From positions 35,869,293 through 35,933,292 of the forward strand of contig CP099839.1 of assembly GCA_030062745.1 (NCBI GenBank): a DNA stretch of 64,000 nt. Reading direction: 5' to 3'. Each line of letters starts with the position of its first letter. Positions within the stretch are counted from its first letter, which is position 1. The notes beneath the pieces were generated by a model. The model saw nothing but the letters and a program-made list of their open reading frames with translations, had not been told where the DNA came from and ran no database searches. The DNA comes from Capitulum mitella (lineage: Eukaryota; Arthropoda; Thecostraca; Pollicipedomorpha; Pollicipedidae). Made by a program: the position numbers and the translations under genes. Below, piece by piece: positions 12,661-25,329 of this stretch.

Positions 12661-12691
12661 ATATATATATATATATAGATATATATATCAC
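12652..12691. repeat. AT-rich palindrome
   Basis: GTGATATATAT ... ATATATATCAC forms an inverted repeat around a TA run that ends direct-repeat copy 1. Confidence 0.8.
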
Positions 12692-13049
12692 ATCTTGTTT
12701 TACCTTAATGACATTTAGAGGCCTTGGTACATGGAGGCATTTGGTGCTTGGAGTTCTGCTTGAACGCCCCATTTTTATCGTGAAATTCTAGTTCAATGTA
12801 ATTCAGGACCATACGAATTGTCATTTTTCAGCTGGGTCATTAGCATATTACGCCCAGCCTTATAAGCGCAAAAATCGCTTTTAAAAATTCAAATCATTTG
12901 ACAAATGCTACAATCGCAGTAGTGAGCGAAGCTATTTTTTCTAGATTAGGCAAAAAAGGAATAAGACAATGCGATGCAAGTAATATTGGAAAACATCCAT
13001 ACTTCTTTTTTGCAGGTGGTTCCACCATTCCACGAGGGAGCGAGTTTGA

Positions 13050-13207
13050 TTTCAGGGGCATGCAGGTCTAGAGAGGGACTTCTGAAATAGCTGAAGTCCC
13101 TCTCCGATGCAAGTTTATATTTATAGGGTCTCACAAATTACATGCATTGCACGAACATTGTTTATGTGCTGGGTGTACACTCAGCAGATGGGCTGGGTAG
13201 TACGATG
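13050..13207 (+). repeat. Direct repeat, copy 2 of a ~160-bp unit
   Basis: Second copy of the unit at 12,497-12,660; the copies start about 550 bp apart. Unlike copy 1, no TA run follows. Confidence 0.7.
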
Positions 13208-13404
13208 TTGAAATATTCGGTGAGTATGAAGATCCAATTTTGTTTTCGCTAACCAATTCACAATGAATTCGTAACATTTCATCGCTTCAGACGTATAATT
13301 GTAACCTTCAGTAAAACAGCATTAGCCCGAGACTTATAATTTCCATATATTTATCTTCCTACCTGAGTTATCTCATTTAAGTCATTCTGGACGTGGCAAC
13401 ACCC

Positions 13405-13875
13405 TCATTTCGCAATGGAGTTCGCGACAGGCCTTCGTAGAGAGGCATGCATCCTGTGGCTGGGGATAACATTGTCATGTTGTTCACTAACCCAACAGCA
13501 CACGTCGAAGAGGCTGGCTGAGAAGGAAGAGCATGTGTTGCGAACTTTAATGATATAGTGACGCAGAAGAAAGGTGCCCTTCACTTTCAAGATATGATGG
13601 CTTCGCAAGCAATACTTGTGGACTGTGAAAACGTAGCCAGATGTTGGAAATAAAACAAGTAACTTTAAACACATTCTGCACTTCTGACCTACGCCATTTG
13701 ACATTTGTTGCGTTAGACGAGGCGAGTGGTCTATCCGCATATTCCATACCTTGTTTCTCCAAAACACGGTACAACTTTGCAAAATAACGTATTCACATAC
13801 AAAAGTCTTACGGTGTGGAGAAAGTGCTCGTTTCGCTTTGACTATTTTTTCAAACCAACATTGCATACTGCTCAT
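13405..13875 (-). other. Unassigned 156-codon frame
   Basis: Long for its surroundings, with many Cys and His residues but no recognisable domain. The opposite strand also reads open in pieces. Probably decayed repeat sequence or chance. Confidence 0.12.
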
Positions 13876-14741
13876 CTCGCAAACTATTCAATGGTGAGTA
13901 ATGCATGCAAGTAGCAGGCATTGTTTATCAAACTTGCGGTCCGCATTTCTAAACAAAATTTTTGTCCTGACCTAACCCAGTGCAAACCAAATATAGACTT
14001 GCTCAAAGGACGTCATACAAAGTCATTCAGTAGAGTCACATGTTCTTGGATTACAACTCTCCTGCATTAAAGGCACGCATTACCTTAAACATAGAGGTTA
14101 ACATCACATGATCTTTACGCGCTTGAAAGCCTATTTTATTGCGCTGCAGTACCAGATCAGTACGCATATCGTACCTGACGTGTAGACATATATATATACT
14201 GAGGCTCATGGTCAGAGCTTTGAGGGAGAGCGGTATAGAATGGCCTGGATGCCCGCAATTCAGGGATTTTAACGTTAGGCCTATGTTTCTGTTCGTGCTT
14301 TTGGCAATTACTGGAAAGAAATGGTCTGAATTTCTTCTCATTCCTCTTTCAATAATTTCCAGAAATCGAAAATCAACATCAGCTCAGGCTACAACCAATT
14401 TCAGCTCTAGAACAGCACACGTCTTGGCCGACCTATTTATGTCTATCAAAACATATACTTTGGATGTTCTTAGCTTGTACGTCAAATCAATGACTCCAAA
14501 CGAATGAGAGGCGTGGGGAACAGTCCGACTAGTTGTGATAAAGTGTGTCGCCAAAGACAACATTCTCCCAGTTCGAATGTGGGAGCGCAAGTCTGTACGT
14601 AAAGAGCGTTTGGTTGCGCACCCAGCAAAGGAGAGTACCCGACAACTTTAAGGACAATTTTCACGTGCAACATCATAAGTGTGGTGCAAAAAAAGCGAGG
14701 AAAGCAGCTTTCCTGGTCCTTTCACCGCTAGTTTGCTTATG
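13876..14741. other. Intergenic repeat-derived sequence
   Basis: No gene seen. The stretch at about 14,260-14,345 (TTTTAACGTTAGGCCTATG ... GGTCTGAATTTC) resembles 42,760-42,830, so it is a fragment of an interspersed repeat. Confidence 0.4.
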
Positions 14742-15600
14742 TTAACCCTATTAACTATGTTTCCTATTCCCATACCCATAATACTAGGGCGCATTTCCGT
14801 ATAGAGCGGGAAGCTTAATTGCCCCACCGCCTGAAGTTTCAAGAACCACCAATCCGATTTCATTGTAAAAACAGCAATCGCTTTCCATGACGTAAACTAC
14901 ATTTTTATAAAACAAATGAAAATGTTCCGAAAGGCTGGTCAGAGGGTATGAAGTCAGAAAGGAGGTGCTTTTTACTTGTTTTAACTTCGATACTGATGGA
15001 CCGATTTTGATGCAAATGGCATGAATTGAGAACAAAACAGTGGGACTTTTGCCTTTGGCCCATGCCCATGGATTTTTGGAAGAATTCGTAGGCGTTTCAC
15101 AGGGCTTGGAAAATGGGGAAAATTGAACATATTTTTTGGCTCCTACTATTGATGCTGTACTTAGGAAGCACACCTCACATTACATTGCATAATGCTGGCA
15201 TAGGTGGCGTCAGGGACTTGAAAAAGGTGGAACTACCATAGTCGCATATTCATCAGGCCAGCGTACGACCTTTGACCTTAAATGGCCTCAGAGTCACATG
15301 AAATGGTCTTGAGCTCATTTCGTGGTGTTCATATACCTTTCAAACCATTTAAATCGATTATATTTTCAAAACCCTTGTTTCTGAACGTCGTAATACTGGG
15401 TAGGTGCGCATTTTAGGTCATAGCTCCGTAGCCCGACCTCATATCAGTCTGAAACTTAAAAAGCAAGTAGAGGACGGGTCATATCGCTCTGGATTTTGCG
15501 TTCTCAAAATTAATGCCCAAAATATTTACATAAAATGAAATTTTGACTTTGACCTTGAGCTGGCCTTGCATAGTGACGTCAGGCCAAAACAATATTTTTA
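14742..15600 (+). mobile_element. TTAA-flanked repeat family A, copy 1 (truncated)
   Basis: Opens with TTAACCCTATT and then follows the reverse complement of 20,700-21,776 through several landmarks: AATCCGATTTCAT, GGACCGATTTTGATGCAAATGGCATGAATTGAGA (read in two parts), and AGGTCATAGCTCCGTAGCCCGA. The far end is not found, so the right side is truncated or diverged. Non-coding, so non-autonomous. Confidence 0.65.
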
Positions 15601-18600
15601 TGGCTTGTCAGTTATTTACCTATGTACTCATCTGCATATTTAAATTATTTATTAAAAATTCGCCTTTTGGCAGTCATTTTTTGCGCTCTCCCTAGTCAGA
15701 GCAAAAGAATGAAAATAAATAAAAAGTGGAAATGAAATCAAGAAATGCAAAAATACGAAAATTTGACATAATAGCTAGGAAGAGCTCGTGGGAAAAGGCA
15801 TCAAGTTTCGTGAAGCTGCTCCAAAAACCCTGAAAATGGCGAACAAAGAAAGAGGACTGGGTTTCTTGCGCATCCCCTTACAGAAAAAGAATTAATGACA
15901 CTGCTTGCACCATTTTTTGCATTTTTGGCAAATGCCAAAACAAAATGGCATAATGATGACACAGTCGTTTTGTTCAGCTACTCTGCGCAAATTCGTTAAA
16001 TATTGGTGTTCGCCGGCCAGGTTCACCACTCAGAATGACATTCGAAAAACGTCGTCTTGGTGCGAGGGTGGAGGCCTGGGAGATAGGAAAAACTTAGCGA
16101 TATGCCAATGTACTGTTACTTCATGCAAAATGTCTTCATTCATGCGATTTGCAAGGTGAAAATGATTTCCTGAATACCCAATGTAAGTTTTGAAAAATGT
16201 TTGGGCGAGGAGGGTCAATGACATGCAGCAAAAATGTTTTTTTCACGCAGCCAATTTATGCAGTCGCTCCAGTATAAATTTGCTGTCTCTACAGACTCTC
16301 CAAGCCACTATAGACTCTCTCATGACCTCTCATGACATACATACTTACACCACCTACCATCACCTAGCACTAGTGTATAGGTGAAGGAAACTCGAAAAAC
16401 AGCAAAATGATAGCAGGGTCGCCTTTAGTCGTCATTTTGACACGATCATGCCATTTTTCACCAAAATGTGCACAGTTGTTGTGCTGAGGGGTATCACATT
16501 TCCAATAACATGGATATCAGATGTCCAATTTTGAAAACCTGAGGCGTTACTCCGTTTGGTTCGGAGTTCTATGGCAAAAAATAACGACGTCCCCTGTCCC
16601 AGAAGCGGGGGCCAAGTATGTATAGATAAACTTTAAATTTTTCTCAGTTTTGGAAGGGGGGATTTAGGTCGGTAGCCCGTGACTCGTGATGCTGCCGACA
16701 ATGCCATGGAGTCGATGCAGCTCCGACTGCAATACACACGACGTAAATGTAACGGCAGCGCCATCTATAACACTTTTGGAACGTCATCTAGGATCCTGGG
16801 TTCCATTTCGGATTAGCTATCCTTCCGAAAAGTGCACGACGGTGTTTCTGCATTTTCCAGTCGTTCGGCACAATTCTCAAAGAAATGGCGTTCCTGGTTA
16901 GGGTAAGTTACATTACTGCTCTTACAAACCAATCAAATAACGGTTTTACGTTCTTCAAAGGATGCGTAACCTAAGAAATATCAGCACGGCATTCATGGTG
17001 TCTGGATGCATCCTCGAACAGACTGAATCTGTCTTGCGCGTCCTGTATTATTGCGACCCATCCTACTGGATTTACACTTTATATGTAAGACGACTCAGCG
17101 CTGTATCCGTCTGACGTTCAAAGAATCCGAATGATGAGAATCATGGACGTCTTGTCGCCCTACCTCCAGCTAGGTTCTGGACCTCAGTTGTTGGGATGGT
17201 CAGCAGCATCAATCTGCACGTGCACATACATTGGGACAACTGGCGGGGAAAACACGAACACAGCTTAGGTCAATGCCGGGAAATGATGCGATATGGTGGT
17301 CGTCGTTGAATGTTGTCTGAATGACCGGAACCCTCGGTTAAGGAAATGCAGTGATTGATATCTTGAGCGCACCACCATACTTTGAACTACACCTTGTCGA
17401 TTGGTAATTATGGTTACCGAGTCGAAAACTGTTACTGTTTCCCAATATACCCAGTTATCTAATGTATCCAATCCAAAGACCCAGTTATCCCAATGTATTC
17501 AAAATACATAGCTGCGGTTTTGATGAAAACTGAACAGCATGCTACTAGCAGGCCCTGGGAAAAATGTCTTTAAATGGCACCGCTGAAACCCCGTGACAAA
17601 AATTGTTCAGTATTAATGGGTTACGATGGTCCACAGCGATGTAATCTCATTGCTTGAAAACAGTTCAGCCGCGGTAGTTCGGAGCTGATGACTGTGACCA
17701 CGTGAGCCACAGCCCCAGCTGATCAGCAGCTATGGCGCGATTCTTCGCGTACAGATGAGCTCATCAGACTTGAAAATCCACTCACGGTGTCGGACACCGT
17801 CTGGTACTTTGCCAGCTCCGTGGTCGACGTGGACACTGCGATGGACTATGGGCCGGTGTAGAGAAAGGTACGAAAGATGGACTATGGCCCTCGCTGCCGA
17901 CATCATCCCGTAGTGAGGGCTGTACCGTTAATATAAGCCGAGCTGCCAATTCGCGCTTCTTATTACTTTCAAGCTAGAAGTCCATTACTCGACAGCAGGA
18001 GCGAATGAGCTTCCAAAAAGATGTGAGGAGGTACAAAGATGCTTTTTCTGCTAGAGCTGTCATATTTCCAAAACGTGAAGTGGCATGATCTCCTACCCCT
18101 CCTCTCCACTCCTACGCCTATAGAAGGCAGGAGTGCAGAAACGGGAGGGGGGGGGGGCACCTGCCCCCAACTTTGGGTAACATTTAACATTAACCCTAAG
18201 AAACGAGGCAAAAATCACGTTTGCTCCCCATCTCCACAGATGTTCCTCCGCTGCTGATGCAAGGTATGTCTAACACTGCAACGCCGAGACCCGTGTTTAC
18301 AACGGGACGCAGTTTGGCAACGGGACGCAGTTTGGCAGCCAATGTTCGAGGTAAAAAACTGACTTACAAGAATGAACATACAGGTAATGTTTTTCATGAG
18401 CACAAAGATATATTGTGGTATATTGGTAACTGAAACAACTTATGAAGATTATCTTTTGATTTTTTTCAAGTTTGCCGAAAACTTTCTCATAGTCTACTAT
18501 TACATATGGTTCATGGTAGTATGTAGATTACGTATAGTATATGGTATATTACTGTATATAGTTTAGTATTATTATAGTTTTTATGTAGTTCATGGCCCAT

Positions 18601-18649
18601 TACCATGCATGAATTTGCTATACATTTAGTTATATACATTACCTGGCCC
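15601..18649. other. Intergenic, repeat-rich, no supported gene
   Basis: Several frames of 60-85 codons overlap on both strands without domains. A short tandem duplication of AACGGGACGCAGTTTGGC lies near 18,300-18,336. Confidence 0.4.
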
Positions 18650-19752
18650 GCAACGCCTTTTTAGACTCAGTTCCTGATATGAGCCATTTGTAGGAAGTTG
18701 ACCACGATCCCCTCCTGGCACGTTACGTAATTTAGAAATGTTCCGTACCTCGGATATATTCGTCGCCCTCGAATAAAAGCATAGTATTATTAATTTTTAT
18801 CTTGTAAAACGCATATTTGAATGCAGTATGGGAGTACGGACCTGTTTACTTTGGCCTTTACTGTTATCGTTGATGTTTGTACATTCTGTTTACGTCCGTC
18901 GCCCGAAAGCGTGAATTCCGGTTTTACTAGCGCAAGTACCCGCATCGTCTGTGGTAGAGTCAATACCTTTCAAGAAATTGGGATTTAACACGGACTCTTA
19001 AAAAATACCCCTTTTTCCTGTGTTTGCCAGTCTATGCGTACGGTGGACACCAGAAACAAAAGTCCAGTCTTAACGAACAGTTGTACAAAGTTTGTTTGTA
19101 TAGCAGGAGAGCACGGCATGGCCTCAACACACATTTAAAAGAAAATGCTAGCATTGATTTCCCCAGTTTCCCATCGTTCCTATTAAATCATCAAAACAGC
19201 AGGGCCTAGTTTTCCTTCGGATTGACTCCATGAGCCAATGAGGGCCCACTGTCATCCGTAACATGAAAGCAGATGATTTCACAAGAAAAACGAATATGCA
19301 GGCATTCGCATCCAGGAACTGTCCGCAGCCGCAGCATGGATCAGGCACAACAAGATGCATAGCCAGAGTGGTGTCGGAGGAGTGAACTAATTCCTCTCGC
19401 CCTTCTATGGTCACAGATTTCCACAAATTGGCGTTTACCACAAATGATTTATTAAAAAAAACAAATATATTTCAAGATAAAAAAGCAACGAATTTTATCG
19501 TCAAAATCATCACGTGTGTTAAAATTCATAAGGAAAATTTTCCCATACTTGTAATAAAATGTACTGTCAAGCCTTCTTATTTTAAGCTTTGACTTCCGGC
19601 TGCGTTACTGGATAGGACAAGATACACCTTGGGCACAACCATGCATAACCATGGTGTGGTGCGCTTGGTAATCATGATATGTTTGATCCATGGCCATAGC
19701 TAGCTTAATCGCTCTTAGATATCCCAGATCTTACTCTCATGTCGGCTGACAC
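18650..19752 (-). repeat. Interspersed repeat family B, copy 2
   Basis: Reverse-complement relative of 6,604-7,250 with the same landmark order. A block at about 19,120-19,550 has no counterpart in copy 1 and is either an insertion here or a deletion there. Confidence 0.65.
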
Positions 19753-20699
19753 AATATTGCAAGTGAAAAATGGAACTGAGCACTACCTGCAGTAAGTCGC
19801 GATTCAGATCTTGGCACAGGCGAGTTGACACCGCACGCAGACGCTTGCAGGCACGCGTAGTTCATGTACTGCTTGTAAGTTAGGAAACACAACCTCCTGG
19901 GCTCAGGAGCCAGAGTCCTGGGTCAAGTTTTTTGTCTTGTCTGGCGTCAGTCAGTCGTCTGAGTTCATGTGCTGAAATGACACTCAATAATTAATTTGTC
20001 TTATGCGCTATAATCAGCATCAAATAGCGCACAGCCAGTTCGATATGACAGCCATGTGCGTGTGTCCCATTGGGAGCTTTTTTCCAAATGGACCCGGAAT
20101 GAGGACTAGTGCTGTTTGCCAAAGCAATATACTTTAATATACCGAATATAACGAACACGTCGAACTGTCACTGGTGTTGTGCTCTCTTTGGATTCGCGAT
20201 CCATCATTTTGGTAAGAGACTTTCACAAAAAGAACCAGCCGTAAAAAAAAAACATTAGTTAAACCCAGCGCTAGAAGTGAGAAAATGACTTTGTGCCTCA
20301 ATGGAAGAACCGCCACTGACTGCATGAGTATGCATTACTTCTTCAGCACCATATGAGTGCAGCTGTGTACTTCCTTTCCTATCAGCTTCATAAATATAAA
20401 TGCATACAACCGCCAGTCATCAAAACAAAGTGCCAGAGGAATCCAGTTGCAGTGTAATGACTCAGTTGTCATTATTTTACAAGATCGCTGGTTATTCCCT
20501 TCGCATCTCCTGATCCTAAATAGCTCGGATTCAGAATTCATGTCTTTTGGAATTAATTCAGTGAACATTTCTAACTGGGCAACTCCACCATATGACTGTA
20601 CCATAACTATGATGTGGAGAAAACATCTAACTTCAAACATAAAACCATTCACCTATGGTGATGATGGAATGATTAGATTAGAATGTTACTCGGATGGCA
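19753..20699. other. Intergenic, no supported gene
   Basis: Overlapping short frames on both strands at 20,335-20,785 have no recognisable domain. Confidence 0.4.
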
Positions 20700-21776
20700 T
20701 TAACCCTTGCCCGGCGGGGTTCGCTTTAGGACCCCCTGCGGTTCTCCTTGAAGAACTTTTTAAACGGCGGGAGACAGAGCATTGATTTTTGCAATATTTG
20801 AGTTTCTTTTCATGCATACACCTGAAACAAAATTTTTAGAATTTTTCATGCAATAGGTCGTGATCTGTGGCTTTTTTGTCAAGGCCATGTCAGCCACGTT
20901 TTTACCAAATCGAACAATACATTTCATTTGTTCGAATCGGGTCAAAAGTCAAAGTCTTGTTTCATAGCAATCATTTTGACGGTATTTTTCCAAAAGTCGG
21001 ACGCGGAATATATATGACGAAGGAGGATGTTCTACTTCTGTACCAAGTTTCAGACTGCTAGCAAGTCGGGCCACTGAACTATGACCTAAAATGTCAGTGC
21101 GCGTACCCTTCATTACAACAACCGTAAAATGGAATTTAAGAAATAAAGTGAATTCAGATGAAATGAAACGTTTTCAAACAATACGAAATGCACCCAAGAT
21201 CATTACATGGTCTAAGGTCACTGGGGTTATTTAAAGTCAAAGGTCGTAAGTTGATCTGGTGAACATGTGACCATTACAGTTCCCCTTTTCATGTCCCTGG
21301 CAGCGCTTATCCTAACATTTTACAAACATGACAGTACGATTTGTACTTCTGCAGTATAACATGACTAGGAGAAGCTTAAAATGTGCTTTTAACTTTTTAT
21401 TCATTCAGTTTTCAAAAACTAGTCCTTCGATTTTTGAAATCCTGTGAACGCCCATGAGTTTTGTCAAAATTTCACGATGGACCAATGGTGCAAGTCCCGT
21501 TTATAATCTCTCGATTCATGCCAGTTCTATTAAAATCGGTCCATAAAGAACAGAGGTACAAGTCCAAAAATATCCCCATTTGACTTTTTGTCCACCTGTA
21601 TCCACCCCTTTCAAAATTTTGAAAACTTCTGTTTGTAAAAATGTAGCTTATATGATGGCCAATCGATTGCCGTTTGTTGCGATGAAATCGGATGTGTAAT
21701 TCTCGAGATCTCAGAGGGGCCAAATCCCCCCGCCGGAAATCGGCCATACCGTCTAGCCCTCCAGGAATAGGGTTAA
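20700..21776 (-). mobile_element. TTAA-flanked repeat family A, copy 2
   Basis: Both ends carry TTAA followed inward by CCCT (TTAACCCTTGCCCGG at 20,700; TTAACCCTATTCCTGG on the - strand from 21,776). TTAA target duplication with a CCCT-type terminus is the hallmark of piggyBac-superfamily elements. About 1.08 kb, without a transposase frame, so a non-autonomous derivative. The superfamily is inferred from the ends only. Confidence 0.65.
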
Positions 21777-21789
21777 GCCCAAGCAGGAT

Positions 21790-22170
21790 AACAGCTTCTG
21801 TAGCGTTCTCGGGTTTCCTCGGTCCATACGCGTCCCCGCACGAAATGCATCTCTGGCTCGAGTGATGTATTTTGGAAACGGTTTCTGCGAAGTCAACAAC
21901 GATCATGGACACATTTTCCAAAAACTTAGCTATCGTATACAGCATAAAAATAAACAACAAAACAGCAGACACCCGGCATGAGATAATCAATACAAACGAT
22001 TGGAAAAATGCAACTTGACCAGCGGAGAGCGAAGCATAAGTTAACTGCCTGGTAGCCATTATGACAAGGGCTGCTCACTCTAGATCAGCGCCACCGCGCG
22101 GCTGCCCATCAGCGACGGTAGACAAAACCCTTTTAGATGAACAACCAACACAGTAACTGCTGTGAGTAAT
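21790..22170 (-). repeat. Repeat family C, copy 1
   Basis: Homologous by eye to 26,410-26,800: both hold CCGCGCGGTGGCGC, TTGTATACGATAG-like text, GAAACC then TTTCCAAAA then CATCACTCG, and AAACCCGAGAACGCTACA. On the - strand an ATG at 22,057-22,059 opens a frame with a hydrophobic stretch (AVLLFIFMLYTIA), but it runs on into the neighbouring TTAA element, so it is not a credible complete gene. Possibly the 5' part of a larger unseen element. Confidence 0.6.
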
Positions 22171-23477
22171 CAACGGCATCCTGAAAAACGTTATTGCCAC
22201 ATATACAGGCGAATAATTTTTAAACATAGCGAACGTAGACGATCAACAGCGATGACAATATATATGACGGTAGCGGAGCCACGAGAAACCAGACTAAAGA
22301 AAGAAACAGAAAAGTAAACTATCACACCCTAGTTTGTTTTAGTCAAGCCCAAACAAACTGCATGGCAACCATCTTCTAAGCAAGCACCAGTAAAGAGGAA
22401 AACACTAAATGCTGCCAAGCCACGAATAAAGTGACAAACAGGGTTTCTTGGTGATCCGAAACACCCGATGAACACTTAAATGCCGCGTGAACACAAGTCT
22501 GTCTGCCCGAACGGACACAAACCGCAATAACGTCCCACTTCCACGACCACGTCAAAAAGAGTGGCCGGCCGCCCCCCGCGGCCAGAAGGTCGGTTCGGTC
22601 ACGTGAGCGACCGAGTCGGGCGGGGGCGGAGCCAGAGCCGTGATGCCCGGGCGGCCAGCTGCGGCAACAACTTCAAATAAGCACGATTATACATTCAACG
22701 GTCATACCTGAACCAAAATGAACAAAAAACATCCAGCTGTCTTCATGAATTATCACAACAGTGCACGTATCAATCCATGATGAATACCGAAACTGACTGT
22801 TTAGAAGAAGAAACCACCCATTATTTCTGTTTTTTTCCTTTTGCAATTCATACGCCGATTCCGCGACCCTACCTGAAGATGTGTCAAATTAGTCAACTGC
22901 CTTAAGTTCCTATACATCCAAAGAAATACCAGGTTAAATGTGATACGTCCATTGTTCCATTTTCCACGGCCAAGCAAGAGGTCGGCTGTTTCCGTTGACC
23001 GTTAGGGCCGCTGTCATCTTTATGGCTGGCATAATGGTATATGCGGCCGTTGGTTTGTATACGATTAGATGCTACGACAGAAACGTGATTTTTTGACGGA
23101 CTGATGAAACAATGATTAGGAAGTGAATGTGCCGGTGCGTGTGGCATAATTTATTAAACCTTCTTGTGCAAGAATTTCACTTGGTTCATTTGAATCCTAC
23201 CCAGATCGAAAATAAATGCTTCTCAAGGTGAGCTGGCACCTACCATCAAAGCCCCAAGCAGACAATGACCATCTGAATCAGTGAAATATAAAATGCAGTA
23301 TTAGATGGTGAAAAATGCCTTGCAGAGACTGGTCTGCTTTGTTGTTCTGTACCCAGCCAATAGAGTGCATGGATTTTATTAAAATAAAGAGCATGGTCCA
23401 AAAAACCCTGGGATTATGGGCAACGAACTAAAATGTGGTATCATGGTAACTGGTCCTCACATCACATTGTTTCATTC
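22171..23477. other. Intergenic, small GC-rich patch
   Basis: About 22,555-22,665 is strongly GC- and CpG-rich in AT-rich surroundings. No exon could be placed next to it. Confidence 0.4.
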
Positions 23478-24545
23478 TTAACCCGACCCCAACTGAGGGC
23501 GAAGGGGTGGTTGACCGCCTCCCCTGAGGTTTTTCCAACTTTGTGAGGAAACAAACGGCCGCAGCGTCACGAAATTTTGTGTACCTCTTCCTTGGTCATT
23601 TTTACATCTTGCGCCCTAGTTTTGACCTCAGGTCCAGTCAGGCGTCTGACCAAGGTTAGGTCAAATGGAGCTATGTCCAGAAAAAAATTAGCGCTCTGTA
23701 ACTCAACTAGATGCAACTTTCTGGTCATTGACCTAAGGTGAGACCTATTTTCAAGACATGTCGTCGTTTTTCGGAACTGACGAATTTTCATGGCATTTTG
23801 AGTGCGATGTGATGCAGACATGCAATGGCCGTCATTGGACAAAGTATGAATGACTTCCAACTATTGACCTGAGGTCAGGTTACCAATAACTGTTCTGAGC
23901 CGAGATGCATCGCTAACAAAATTGGTCATGAGTGGCTCCCCGGTTGTAAATGATACAATAAAACTCAAAAAGTTTCGAAAATTGCATATTCTTGAAATAA
24001 GCAGGTTTTTGCAAATGAAGTTCCGCCAGCTGTGCAGAATGAAAATTACTGAACTGTTTGAAAAAGTTAAACACGGAAAACCACAACAAGAACTACTAAC
24101 ATTGACAAACACAACTTGGCAAGGCTTATGTTACCAAAATAAAGAAACGCTAGAATTAGTTGCCGTTAATTCCGCCCCACGTTCCGCAACGGTGCCCGCG
24201 CTGCAGTGGCGAGAAAATCATCATGTCTATAACTCAACGTCTCCGTAGATAAACGTATATTAAATAAGTCAGAGAAACGTGAGGTGCATCGAAATTCGCA
24301 ACTTTCACCTGTTCCTTGGTGCCTTTACATAGACATTAGTAATAAAAGCCCTTGAGATCGAGGCCATTTCTCGGTTCCATGCAGTCGTCTATGAGAAGAC
24401 ATATATAGCGCATAAATGGCTTACAAAGCTGAAAATGAGTCCAATGTCAACCTCTGTTCGTTACAAACTTTCCAACGGTGCCCTTATTTTTATTGCATGA
24501 TCAACTGTTTGCGAATTAGGGAGACGATCAACCCCCCCCACCTGG
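23478..24545. mobile_element. Possible TTAA-type non-autonomous element
   Basis: Begins TTAACCCGACCCC. GGTTGACCGCCTCCC at about 23,508 is mirrored on the opposite strand near 24,519-24,534 (GGTTGATCGTCTCCC), giving inverted termini about 1 kb apart. The interior is non-coding, with AGGTCA-type motifs. The right boundary is uncertain. Confidence 0.35.
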
Positions 24546-25089
24546 TCGGCGTGCATGGTGCCGACTGCCAATAAAGTAATTGAGTGTTAGTTAAGCACAG
24601 ATTTTAAGTAATTCCATGATACATTTTCAAGCATATATACTTGATGGCACTGCAGCAAATGTCTCATTTTGCGACAGAGAGCTGGAATTCCCAGGTATGA
24701 AAATACGCCCAGTCAATCCTTCCGCGTATTGACTGGTTGAATACACAGTTCTTTGGCTGCATAGGATGTGTATTTGTGGTAACCATTGAATTTCTATTCT
24801 AACAGTTGATCATTTCCATTTCAGCCGTTGTATAACATGTCAAAATGACCTCATGCAGGATTTTCATGCCAAAACTATGGTGATCTTATTACGCAGTATG
24901 CATCAGCTCGAATACCTGCTGACACAATGATTTAACACAGTAACGGTTTGCTCTACCGAATGGCCTCAGCAAAACTGGAATGCATTTGCTTTGTGCATCC
25001 TGCTGGAAAACCAACCTTCATTGCCCTGATTCGTATCTCTTCTGCCTTGATACCTTGTGCTTGATCAAGATCCCTTCAGATCCCAGATC
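24546..25089. other. Intergenic, nothing recognised
   Basis: No domain, splice pair or array seen. Confidence 0.4.
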
Positions 25090-25325
25090 CTAAGCTTATA
25101 TTTTGTTGAAGGATCCTTCCAGATCTAAAATCCTCTTCAGATTTTAGATTATTAGTCTGATACACCGAAAGATCGCGTCAGACCCTGGATCCTTTGGGAC
25201 CATTTTGTCGAAAGACCCCGTCAGATCCTAGATCCTATAGAACCATTTTGTCGAAAGATTCCTTCAAATTCTAGATCCTATGGTGACATTTTTTTTCGAA
25301 ATATCCCTTTTGATCCTAGACCCTC
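25090..25325 (+). repeat. 43-bp minisatellite, about five degenerate units
   Basis: Units centre on TTTTGTCGAAAGA ... CAGATCCTAGATCCTAT. The last three start near 25,203, 25,246 and 25,288 (period 42-43 bp); upstream units are more diverged. Confidence 0.75.
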
Positions 25326-25329
25326 TTGT

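Noticed and set aside
21472..22059. 195-codon - strand frame with a hydrophobic start
   Set aside because: It fuses repeat C to a TTAA element; the second half also appears as non-coding repeat near 58 kb.
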